A stretch of 64,000 nucleotides of DNA from Penelope pileata (taxonomy: Eukaryota > Chordata > Aves > Galliformes > Cracidae). The stretch's first letter is position 1, and the number at the start of each line of letters is the position of its first letter. This document shows positions 23,501-35,500 of the stretch, piece after piece. A program made the translations under genes and the position numbers. The notes under the pieces were generated by a model that saw nothing but the letters and a program-made list of their open reading frames with translations, ran no database searches and was not told where the DNA came from. The stretch covers positions 780,427-844,426 of the forward strand of contig WBMW01001706.1 of assembly GCA_013396635.1 (NCBI GenBank), in the 5' to 3' direction.

Positions 23501-26500
23501 TGTCTATAAAGCATCCAAAGGCACTCCCAGATCTCAAAGCAAATGACTGATTTGATGTGCACTTCAAAGGAGGCCACACCTTAGCTTTGGAGCTTCAAAG
23601 TCGTTCCCTTGCCAGCAGCATTGCCACTGTCCAGCCTTTACTGAGATACAAGCTGTTCCAATATTACTCAAGAACCAAGCACTTGGAGATAATTTTATGA
23701 AGCCTGCCCAACCCTGTCAATTCACCAAGTGGCTGCACACAAGTTTTTAATCAGACCACAGCTAGTCACCTGCAGCTCTGCAAAGGAAAGCAACATCAGC
23801 AGAGAGGCAGTCTGACTCCCTCTGATGTTCTCCTCTTCACTGACAATTTGAGTACATCACCCTGAAACCCTGCTCCTTACACCTGTGGGAGATCAGTAAC
23901 ACATAGTTAATAGCATCAAAAGCAGCAGAGAGGCCCTAAATGATTAGAATAGTTACCCTCCTCCAATGGCTAAAAGCAGGAGATTCCCAGCCATTGCTAT
24001 TAAAGCCACTTCTGTCTTCTGGACCACCTTCGTACCTAGTTTGGGCTTGGATGAGGGTATCTGCTTTAGTTAGGTGCTCCAAACTGGCCTGTAATGAGTC
24101 ATTCAGCACTTCTAGGCCAACTGTGTGCACACAGGAGAAGAGGAAAATTTTTACTTCAGGTTAAATATTACTTACTTCAGCCAGGAGTTGCACTAATTTC
24201 ATCTGGTTTTTGCACCACACAAGAGGTGCAAGAGCAGGTCTACAGCTTTACCTGAATGTCCTTGCTGGGCTGGCTGAACCTGCGGTACTGTCACTCACTT
24301 GCTCAGGAGGGCAGGGGACTGGTTCTGTCTTCAGCTCATGGGAAATTCATCCATGCAGGGCTTTTTGGTGAGCAGCGGTAGCATGGGTGAGTGAGAGGTT
24401 CACACCTCTGCATAGCTCCTCTGGGCATGATTTGGCAGCTCTACAGGGAGCTGCTAAGAAAGTTTCCTTGGGTCTGATAAGCATCCTCCAGAAGATAAAT
24501 TCTTTGTTTCGACTTGCACTCTTCACTGTCACTTTTGTAGATATCTGATTCTTGCTCCATCTGGCATTGGTTTTCAAAATATGGCATTTAACCAGTTCTC
24601 AGATTATCAGGATTGTCAGGCTCACAAACAATGAGCAGCGCAATAACTACTGATTTTTTTTTTCTCAACTGGCAAAGTTCGTTCCATGAAGGAGTTTAGA
24701 AAACATCACAGGGACAAGTCATACTCTTCCTGCATTCTCTATACCCAGAGCACCTTTTTCACCTTTCTTTTCTCTCCTCTCAGTCTCTTCCTGTGATATT
24801 TTGAGTCCCAACCTCAGAACTCAGTGGGAGCTGTGGACCTCCCTGGGGCTGAGCCCCTCTGTCCAAGGGGTGAGCACGCCTTTACTGGAGCCTGAGCCTG
24901 AGTTAGTTGGGAGAAGAGGAAGAAACTTCTGTGCAGCTGATCCTAAAATGAGAAATGTTCCTGTGGAATTTGGGATGCATCTACTGACTTGGATGGAGCT
25001 GCCACCAATGTTGCTCTTCATGTCAGTGAAAAACATTGACATTTCCAGGTGACGTGCCTAGCGTATTTCACTGCCATGGCCTACAGAATGCCTGCAAGTT
25101 CCTCCATGATACTCTTAGTCTTTGGCAATCTCCCGATACAACAAGCTTAGCTGTCTATTCTATGATGCTTTTTTGCAGAGCAATGGGTTGTATGAATAAG
25201 AATGCTTTAGGTAACTGCTAGAAAGGTTGTGCTTTGAGGTTTTTCCTTTATACTGAAGAAATGAAACTGTCTAGTTACACACCAGCCTACTAAAGGAAGC
25301 CTTTATGCAAAATTTAAGCCATCCTCACAGTTGCAGCTCTTAACTGGGCAGCAGGTGAAACACAAAAGCCTTTTTAGAGGCTAATATAGGTGTTGTTATG
25401 ACTAAGATTACTGAGAATATTCACAGCTCCTTCTGCATCGCTTCTACATACACATCTTTGAGAGGGAGAAGAAAACAACAAATACAACCATTTACCTTGG
25501 CCAGAAAGACACAAAGGCTGCAATTCAGAACAGAAAGAGCAGACATTCAACCTCTTACAGTATGCTGATGCTTCATAGCCAGTGCCATTTCTACTTCAAA
25601 CATAAATAGGGCACTTTGCTCTGGAAGGGTTTGGGGCTGCAACTCTCTTCAAACAGAATATTCATAAGCAGGTATCTGAGAAGTCTGGTTATTTCCCCGT
25701 TCGTCACCAAATGCATATGGAGAACTGCTTCATCTGCAACTTTCCTTTGCATTTAGAGTTCAATCACTGACATTTCTAAGAAAGTTACTGATCGTGCCAC
25801 AGCCTCTTGGCTTTTCTCTGAATGGACAACTCCATGAACATGATTTTACCAGTGTTACAGCATATTACTACAGAATTTGCATCAACTTCATTGAGATACA
25901 GTGAAATGTTTTACTAGGCTTTTTTTAACCTAATTGGATGACATATAAATTAATGCATCCCACAGGGCACAGTAAGTAAAATGATTCATGTTGCTTATGT
26001 GGCAAACATTAACAGTCATTTTTAAAAATTACCTTTGTAAATAATCTTTGAGGAGTTTTGTAGAGAGCCTAATCTGTATTTAATTTGGTCATTTGAAAAT
26101 TACACCTGCGCATGGACTAGCTTTGTAAAAAGTCTCTAAAAAATGTGACTGAATGTATCGTTTACCTTAACATCCTAAACAACAGCCAAGAGGAGTGCTT
26201 TCTCTATTCTGGCCTCATCTTATAAATAACTGAGTGCATGAACCTAAGGCTCTCGATCCAGCCCACTTTGAGCTTTAGGTCTTTACAGACTTCTTTACCA
26301 TCCTCAAAAACATGCTGGATAAGATTTTGTAGTGAACTTCATTTAAAAATCTTCCGAAGCTGTCATATATGGCAGCATTACCAGCATGCAATGATGTTAC
26401 GGAGAAAGTGCTGGACAAAGTCTAGATACTGCAGTGAAGAAAACCCTCTTTGTTAAGTGATGGAAGAATGTTAATAAAAACAAAAGGAACAAAAAGTAAA

Positions 26501-28436
26501 AAAGCCAAAAAAGACACCAAGAGAAAGCCCAGCCCAGTATAATAGAGATTTGCAGTACAGCAGTCGTTTCTTTTAATTTCAACAGTGAAATAATGACTAA
26601 ATTCAATTTTGAGCTTTCACAGTCAAGGTGTCTTGACAAGCACAGCCAGAAAAGAAAACACAATATGCAGTACGAGTTAAAAATAAGTACAGCAGGCCAT
26701 GCAAACACACCCACTTCAAAATAATATAATGAAGGTGAGAAGAAGAAAGCACATCTGAATATATTTTTCTAATTAAAAAAGAGACAGAATCATTAAAATA
26801 TGCCTGACAATGACTGAAAAAGCAACCTTCTAAAATGGCTGAGCCTCACTGGGGCTTCATTTAAATTCTGCTAAGTATTAACAAATGCCTGAAAAATGGA
26901 CAGAGTTCAGGGGTTCATAATACATCTTGTTATAAAGAACACCTGCCAAGACCATACGGGTCTATAGTTTAAACATTTTCTACAATTAAAATACCTAAAT
27001 CTAGAGGCCACCTGTTTCCTGCTTTTGCCTTCCCCAAGTGCCGTAAGTTTTACTGTAAACACAGGTGAGCAAAGTAAGATGTTGTCTGATATTAGGGGAC
27101 TCAACGAATTTGCACAACAGCTGAAGTCCCAGCCAGGGGCTTTTCGACTCCCAGACCCTCAATTAAAACTGATGAGAGAAGCAGAATCCTCCCTTCCTCT
27201 CCCTCTCCTTGCCACTTAGATAGCAATTCCCACACTGGCTTGGGACAGCAGCTATCCATCCAGGAACTTGGATTTGACAGTAACCAGCACCAGATGTTGC
27301 AGCAAAAGCATAATAAAAAGCAGAATGAGCAACTGTGAAGAAAACTTCCTCATTTTTCCCAAATTCCCATCAGGGCAATGTGCTTATCCTGAGACATACT
27401 GCACCCCAGAAACTGGGCTGGCTATTCAGAAACTTAGCAAAAATCTGTCCAGAGAGCAACCCCACTTCCACTGCTCATCAGCGAAGTAGTAAGACTGTGG
27501 GCTCTAAGATCCCTAACAAGAGGCTGGATTCCCATTTTCATCTTAGTCTAGTTGTGAAATGTAAAACACATAGAACACCTTCTGAAATTCTAGAAAGGTT
27601 TATTTTTCATACAGAGATGCCAGATGAGTACAGGTGATCAGGAGTCCTGAAGGCTGGAAATAAAAACTGGGAAACACATCTGCAGGCCCAATCTTTCCAC
27701 GATGACACTGGCACATCAATTAACAGCATCAGGGAATCAGAATCTGTTCACTGAGAATGTCAGTTGTTCCACTGTCAGTCCAAGATACCAAACAAACCGT
27801 TATTCTGGCAGCTCAGTGAGAAACAACTCAGAAAGAACTGCTTTTGAATACCCCCAACAGTGCACCAACCCTAGACGAGAAACCTCCACAGCAGGAAACC
27901 CTTGCTGATAAACATCTACTATCCAAGCCTCCACTCCTTGCAATAGATTTTGCACAATGCAAGGCTTAGGTAAGATGGAAACTCTTCGAGGATCGGCATG
28001 TATCTACACAAACAACCCTGCACTCCCCTGTTGTGTCAGCTGACCCAGAGCTGTGCAGCCGTGCTCCACCTGCACTGCTGCACGATGCACCTGCTCGAGT
28101 CTCGGTTTTGCCAGTGGAGGTGCCTGGAATGCAGCTTTGGCAGTGCTGCACCAATACAGAAGCTGGGCAAGGAGATTTAGGTTTTTTCTTCCGTTTTCAA
28201 ACTTCTTTGGAAGATCCAGCATTGCATCAAAGTTGCCGTTCTGCAGAAAGGCATGGAGCATTTATTCAATTCAATGAAAGTGTACAAATATTTCTGAAAC
28301 ACAAAAAGATACAAAACAGGTCCCAGTTTCTTACTGTCTAATGCTGATCATCTTGTGAACTTGAAAGCAAGAAGCTAGTTGGCTCCCACATGGGAAAGCA
28401 GCAGAGTTTCCAAAGGGACTGGTTAAACTAAAAGCC
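20510..28436. other. Intergenic, nothing supported
   Basis: Unique AT-rich DNA with a poly(A) tract. No CR1 tail is visible in this 8-kb stretch, in contrast to its surroundings. An 85-codon minus frame at 28004-28261 is noted but not called. Confidence 0.55.
20731..20759 (+). repeat. Poly(A) tract
   Basis: A21, one G, then A7. No recognisable retroposed gene lies directly before it. Confidence 0.9.
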
Positions 28437-28627
28437 TACTATTTTGCCCAGAGAAGCTGTGGATGCCCCAGCCCTGGAGGCATTCAAGACCCTCCTTGGA
28501 TGGGGCCCTGGGCAGCCTGATCTAGGGAGTGGCAACCCTACCCATAGCATGGCGCGTGGAACTGGGTGGTCTTCAAGGTACTCTCCAACCCAAGCCAATG
28601 GTCAAATTCTACAATTCTAATATTCTA
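28437..28627 (+). mobile_element. CR1 3' fragment in the ARHGEF28 3' flank
   Basis: GAGAAGCTGTGGATGCCCCA, CATTCAAGACCCTCCTTGGA and CTCTCCAACCCAAGCCAATG ending in ATTCTACAATTCTAATATTC. It is antisense to the gene. Confidence 0.92.
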
Positions 28628-28639
28628 TATATCCCCTCT

Positions 28640-29351
28640 CTCTTCTTTTTACCAGTGAAGTTTCATCTGGTAAATTTTAATGCAGAAGAGCACATACTGA
28701 AATAAAGTACAGTTACAATACAGTAGCAAAGTGACGTAACAGCATCTCTACACAGAGCCTGGCAATAGTACCAAAACGATGATAAGCTCTGGGACATGAA
28801 CAAACACTTGCTAGCAATTACGTTGACACCATAAAAAGCATCCTCTTTTAAGCAGTTATAGAGCCAAGGGATAAGGAAAATGACCCAATAGTTAAGGGTA
28901 CACAGCACATTTCAGTGAAGATTATAGTCATCATTCTCAAGTTGCTGTCCTCTCATGTAATATCTCAATTGTTAAAGGGCTACTGATCCATACCCTGAAA
29001 TCCCAAACAGCAGGCCCATCTCTCTCAGCTTGTCCTTTTCAAAAGAGGACTCAAAAGAAAAGAAACAGTCGCATTCATAGCTCTTGGTGGTATCTTTGCA
29101 ATTTCAAAATGTTACGTCTCCCCCGCTACTCACTGCTCCTTGCAAAGCATTTGGAATCACATCATAAATTAAAGATTATTAAAAAAGCTTCAAAATAACT
29201 TAATTGTTATATTTAGCATTGGGAAAACCTTGCACTGAGTATTAAATACTACCCCGAAAGCCACTTGGTCATACAGAGAGCAACTACAAACATTTAGAAA
29301 AGCAAACACAATTATAATTCCGAAGTGCTACTGAAATTAGACAATGAGCCA
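28640..29351 (-). other. Probable 3' UTR of ARHGEF28
   Basis: Sequence directly downstream of the stop on the minus strand. No AATAAA occurs in the first 700 bases; an ATTAAA variant lies at 28676-28681 and a full AATAAA at 28261-28266. The end of the transcript is therefore uncertain. The plus-oriented CR1 just beyond (28437-28627) would lie inside a longer UTR. Confidence 0.35.
28676..28681 (-). terminator. Candidate poly(A) signal ATTAAA
   Basis: The second most common poly(A) hexamer, about 670 nt past the ARHGEF28 stop. It is the first plausible signal downstream. A canonical AATAAA at 28261-28266 is the alternative. Confidence 0.3.
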
Positions 29352-29512
29352 TCAGAGGTAAACAATGTTCTCCTCTCCTCCATCACCACTCTCTACATCC
29401 TGCAGGCTCTCAGGCTGGTGGTTCAGCAGCAGCGTTTCTACCCGTGGGGGCTGGATGGATCCATGGTTTGGACCGCTTGCCTGGGGACCTTGGATCCGTG
29501 CCTCGTTTAGAT
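29352..29512 (-). CDS. ARHGEF28: ARHGEF28 last coding exon and stop codon
   Basis: The acceptor is TCTTACAG. The carried G plus AT gives Asp, so the join reads NN-DLNEARIQG, in line with the human NDL. The exon ends GGEENIVYL with TGA at 29352-29354. Between these ends the sequence is poorly conserved and Pro/Gln-rich. The -ENIVYL terminus is the main evidence that this is the true 3' coding end. Confidence 0.92.
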
Positions 29513-32500
29513 CTGTAAGACACAAGAGAAGGATATGTGACAACACATCTTTTATGCCCACGCAACCTTTATGAGCAAATTTTGACTTTCTGATTAGCAG
29601 TGTGCAAAAGCACCATCTCCTACCTTGCCACACCTTTCTAGGAAGGAAAAAACAGATATTGGAATACATGAGAGACTGGTGAGAAGTATCTTGCTGAAGT
29701 TTACAGAAATCTGTTCAAGTCTTTCCATCGCCAGCAAAGGGTTTAGATCAGTGTCACTATTTTTACAACAAAAGACATTTACACCCTTACTTTGCCAACC
29801 AGACACACAGTAATGGGAACGTATAAATGCTGTTAGAGTTGAACAGGAGGGAAACCTACAGTACATATTCGGTACCTTTATTAGTAAGATAATCCAACTG
29901 TAAAATTAATACAGTTTCCATCATTACACAGAATTTTATTTGCAAGACTTTTCATGGATACAAAAGAATCAAGTGAGCAAACCTCAGGTAAAAGTCTATT
30001 TGACTTGCACTTGCAGTCTGTAATAGATATATAAGCAGTCAGCTTTTTCTGCCAATTTCATCTGTGTTTCTTTGGGCAAACTACCTTCTCTATTCTTGCC
30101 TCAATCTTTTAGCTGTGGAGATAATACTTGCACCCAAACACCACAAAAGTATTTCACAGGACCTTTATTTTTTACCTTCCCAATTTTCTCCTGCAAATGT
30201 AGGGAATCAAGCACTTTTATTTTGTTCTGCAGAGTTCTGAAGACTTTTGCGATGATCTGTGAGTTACTGAAAAAACACCACCAAAACCCCACATGGTTGG
30301 GTTCTCTTTCTAGTCAGATGTATGTACCATTTCAAGACATCAGGAACTAAATCACAGTAGTTGGCTTTTCTACAACTTTATTTCTACAAATCAACACTTC
30401 CTATAAAAACAAGCTGCATGAGAAGGGAGCATGTATCATCGTATTTGATAGGAGAAAAATCTGCAACAGACATTCTGCAGTACTTGGTCCATTCTTTTTA
30501 CTGCAATCCCAACCCAACCAATCTCTGCTACTACTTCAACAGAGTGAAGGGCTCTAGAAAAAGAACTCCACAAGAACAAGGAGAGCTTGGCACCTAGCAC
30601 TGGGGTCCTTTGAGCCTTCTGTTATTCAAGTAGAAGCTAAAAAGACATTTTGTGCCTGCCCTGGTCCCCACGCTTTCTCCCATGTGTGCAATGAAAATCT
30701 GTTATAAAGAAGATACTTGTTTTTCTTACTCACCTGTCACTCTAAATGGTGGCGATTTACAATGTCACCTGCCCACAGGTGGCCCTCCCTGATGCATGCA
30801 GCTCTCACCAGTCTTGTTTATTAAACTCATGGAAAATCAAGTTTGCTGGCACACTGCAAAGCCCAGGCTGCTCCCTGCCACCAGGCATGTGGAGCAACGG
30901 GAGATGGCTGTGGGACAGGCATGTGGGAACACACCATATTGCTGCATTGCCTTCTGCTTTGATACTCACCTGGCTGAGGGGAGCAGACAGCCTCTGGTGC
31001 TTCACCCCCGTGCAAGCTGCATGTACGTTCTACCTGCTGCTGAAATTGCAGGGTGGGTGCTGGGGCAAGTATTTATACACAATCAGCGTTTGGTCATAAC
31101 GGGGTGACACAGGATGTGAGAAAACAGAAGTCCAAATTCCCTTACTTTCATTGTTTTATACTAGATTTAGGGGACCAAGTTTTGACGTCTGTGAAAATCC
31201 AGAGTAAGTCTTGATTGCAGGTGCACTACTCCGGACTTACAGTATGTAACACAGAAGGACTGGACTCCCTTAATTGAACAGCCCTGCTTTGTTATTTGTC
31301 ATTTGCACTTATTTCTTTTTAATAGTCATATTAGAAAAAAATATTATTTGCAGACTCAGATTCCAGAAACCAAAAATTCTACATCTGCTCGTCCTTATGC
31401 AAGCTGGATGCTTTGGTTTTATTTGTTTAGTAAAAAGAGTGAAAGGTCCTCAGCCTCTGAACATGTATATATCTTGGGGTAATTGTACCCACATTAATAT
31501 TCCTTTTAAGTCCCGAGAGTCTATTCATCTTAATAAAGTTACATGCATAAGAATATCAGGCAGTAAGCACTTATTTGAAAGATCTGCTTCCAAAGTTTAT
31601 GAGGTACATAATGGGAGAAGCCTAATTACAAATTTGAAGAAACCTAGAGAAGAAAGAGAAACACCATACGCACAGTTGTTTTCCACCATCAAAACTAAAC
31701 AGTAATTGCTTCACCAGTTAGAATAGTAGCTGTTTCCAAACCATTTCTCATTAACTGGTACAATGCTAAGCAGCAGGGCTAAGCAGTGAAAACTGGCAGC
31801 GTTCTGGAAAAAGAAATCAGATGCTGTCACTGTTGAAAGAAGTGATTTGCTGGCAGTTTAGCTGCTTTTCTATTCTCTTTATTTTTTTAATCCCTTGCAC
31901 TCTGAGAACCTGAACAGCAGACCATCCACAGGCCACAGCCCAGCTGCCAGCGGGGTAGATGAGTGCTTTGGCACGTGGAAGGGATCTGCTCAACCCAACA
32001 GAGGAGGCAAGGGGCTGGTTTCGGCTGCCTGTCAGGTGGCACCGGGCCGAGGTGCCCAGCCTGCCGCTCCTGCCCAGGATCAGCCGGCCTGGCAGCAGGC
32101 AGCGAGGCATGTAGCAGGAGCTCAGGGAACAGGGAAGAATGGCCTGGGTCAGCGACAAGCCTCAGGTGAAGGGGCTGCTGCAGGGACAGGACTGCCCAGA
32201 AACTGCGCAGGCAGTGCTGTGACCGACACTCAGGGCTTGGAACGGATTTAGAGCTGGACCAGTAAGGTTCATCTGCCTTCCATAAGCCTCCTTCGCTGTG
32301 ATCTTAACTCCCCTGCCAACATCAGACACGAAATGAGCTTTGCATCGCCCCTTCCTCAGCCTTCGTGCTCAGTGTCCACTCACTTGGCCGGGCCATGCTC
32401 AGCTCCACAGTGCCCAGGCATCAGAGGACTGTGTGGGGGCCACGCCACAGCCCACAGTGCCACACCGCAACACAAAGGTCCAGTTTCTTCTCCTTTTTTT

Positions 32501-35500
32501 TCTCAGATGGGATCATTTCATTAAATAAAATAAATCAGACATTCCTTTCTCCCTCTTGCACACAAATTTCCCAAAAGGAGTTACAGGCTGCTTCGATAGA
32601 ATTCTGGAAGGAATCACAGATTGTCTCATGCACAGGGACATGTGCTGCCAAATCCAATGCTAAAAATGAATCAATTTTTACCCTGTTTTCGAAAAGCATA
32701 GCCCCAGTGCAATAAGGCTAGGTATCAGGCAGCTACAAAGAAGCATTTTTTGCCCCCAAAATATAATTATAGACAACAAAAATTACAACATGAGCCCCTG
32801 GGACCAGCTTTCACAGAAGTTTCTACTAGGACTTCAGTTCTCATCCCAGGGTCTCATCTGAGAGAAAGGATGGCTCCTGGCTAAAAACGTGCTAAACCTG
32901 TATGGGAAGTGAAAAAAGTGGCATTTTGCATCCTAACTACCTTATCCTACCCTTCCTGTAACACCAAGAGACAGGATTACTGGCATAGCATAAAACACTC
33001 AGAAGGTGAAAGACAAAGCCATGGAATTTGCACAAATCTGAGATCAATACATACCAAAACAAACACAGCCCCCTGCTCCTGGGTCGGGGGCTAGTGGCGG
33101 AAAGCCAAGTAAACAACACATTAGTCACTCTGATTCTCATCTTCTGTCTCTTGTCACAGGATGCAAGCATTTCCACATCAAATAAATGCCACAGATTTTC
33201 TCCTTCACCTTTCTCCCAGAGAATGAGAGCTCTGCAGGTAAGCCTGGAGTGCCAACAGTGATGACTATGGGAAGGATGGGATGATGTTAACAAGGTGCTA
33301 GAAAATACTCCAGGCAACAAACCCCTCTCAAGAGTTTGTGTTTTATATAGAAAGCCCTTTCCCCTCCAGCTCTGACCCCAATTTTTCAGCATAGTAGGAT
33401 AATTCACGTTGGAAAGGATCTGAGGAAGTCTCTGGTTCAACCTTCTGCTCAAAACTGAGTCAGTTCTAAGGTCAGGCCAAGAAGGATACTCACGGCTTTT
33501 CAGAAAAGAAAAAAAAAAAAAGAAAGAAAAAAAAAAAAAACCACACACACACAAAAAGGGGAAAAGAGGAAAATGGGGGGGAAAGAGGGGAAGAAAAAAA
33601 GGAAAAAGAAGGGGGAAAAAAAGAAAAAGGGGAAAAGGAAAAAAATAAAAAGGAACTAATCACATGGGACTTCATTGTGTAAACAGCATTTACACACAAT
33701 GTGCTATGACTTGCAGAGATCTGTGTCACATGTTGGCCCTCTTTACAAGACAAAATGTCATTAAATGAAGAGAGATTTATGCCACTTTTAGCAATGAACA
33801 CGTAGAACATTTTTAAAACCATTATTCCTTTGAAGGGAAAATAAAAACTAAAAATAAAATAAAAATAAAAATTGGGAAAAAAAAAAAACCAACAGAGTTA
33901 GGTTTTGGTTTGACCCTTTGTTTCTAACAACCAGTACCAGTTTTTATACCAAGTTCATCTGGACTGACAGCTGACACATCAACTTCAGGCCAGAGCTATA
34001 GGAAATGGCAGAGCTGCTGCATTTAATCCCCCACCCCCGCCGGCACTCATGCATAATGCAAGGCAGACGCCTAAAAAGCAGCGCTAAGTCTACCAGTTCT
34101 GGGATATTCAAAGGAATTCAAGGGAAACAGGCTCTCATTTGCCATCACAATTCAATAGCAAATGGCAGCCCAGCTCCCTGTAAGCTCCACTGAACGTCCC
34201 CGCCAGCAACGCGAGGGCAGTTCTTTGTCTCTAAGAACGCTCCGGGAGGTTTTTCCATGCAGATCCCTCAGCAAAAGCCGATTTCCAAGGGAACTCAATG
34301 CATCTCAGCCTCATTCCCCTTCCTCCTGGCAAAAGCCACTGCGATCAGTTTTGATTGCTTTTTTTAGTGTGATTTGTGATGGATTTCCTGTTACTGTGAG
34401 TTCAGTTGTTTGCGAACCTGATAGATGGTGCGAGAATGTGAACAAGCAGCAGCATCCAACCTGCCGAGGCAGCTCATCCCTTCACCCATAGATGGTGTAA
34501 CCAGGACTCAGGTCTCAGCAAACACAGGGAAAACATTCTGACCTTGAAGTTATTATGGAAAGAGGAGCCTAATCCATTCCTCAACTGATGGAATACGGCA
34601 GGAAATCAATCTGAGAATGTTAATGCCACCATTTACTTGGAAGCAATCCTACCAGAGGAAAAAGCAGCCACTGCATTTCTTAGGCAAGCAAACACCTTCA
34701 TGAATAAGAGGTCTTTTCACAAAACGTAGATGAGCAATTAGGTTTTACTAGACCCTAGGTTAATTAGTCTCATCATCTTTTGGTGCATTTTTTTGTTAGG
34801 GGACAGGCAACAGAAAGAATCCAAAGCCTATAATGACAAAGGTCTGCAATGTAACTCACCTTCTTGTCTGTTCTTTGGATTTTTGAAATTAGTAGAAATG
34901 TCATTATTCTGCATTGTTCTGTTCTTTGTTTAGCTCTCGAGTTAGGTAAGACAATGTGATTCACTTTTCTCGTTTTCGGTGATACTTGTCTTAACACCCT
35001 CAGTTTCGGAGTCATGTGATGACACAGCCATCTTTTATTAAAGCTCAGCAAACACACTATTTATAACAGAGGTGATATCAAAGAAAATATTTTAAAAACA
35101 TCTCAAGCTCAGACACTGTCAGTGATACCTCTCTAACACCAGGTTCACAGCATGCCCTCGGCTGAATTTAAATTTCAGCTTCCCTACACAGTTATGTTAT
35201 CAGTTACACTGGCTTTAAAGAATACAGCTTCTAGACTATTTCTGGCATGCTATTTTTTAATGCGTATCAATAAGAAAGACTTCAAAATAGGTCTGACTTG
35301 AAATCACAACTTGTTTGTGCATTAAATACCCATAGCCTCACCTTGGCAGGGCACACTGCCTGCCAGCTGTCTGCTTCTGCTTAACATTAATTTGTTTAGG
35401 TATGAATTCCCTATTAAACTGTCTTTGTGCTAAGCTTTGAAGCTTTAGATGGTCAATTACAGACATGCACATGGTCCAACAGGTATTCTGCTAACAATGA

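Noticed and set aside
31274..31705. 143-codon plus frame in the last intron
   Set aside because: It has an N-terminal hydrophobic stretch but no family match, no clear promoter and AT-rich composition like the intron; likely chance.
32937..33554. 205-codon minus frame, the longest in the window
   Set aside because: It starts in the purine tract (poly-Phe) and a CR1 piece, and has no recognisable domain or splice-linked neighbours.
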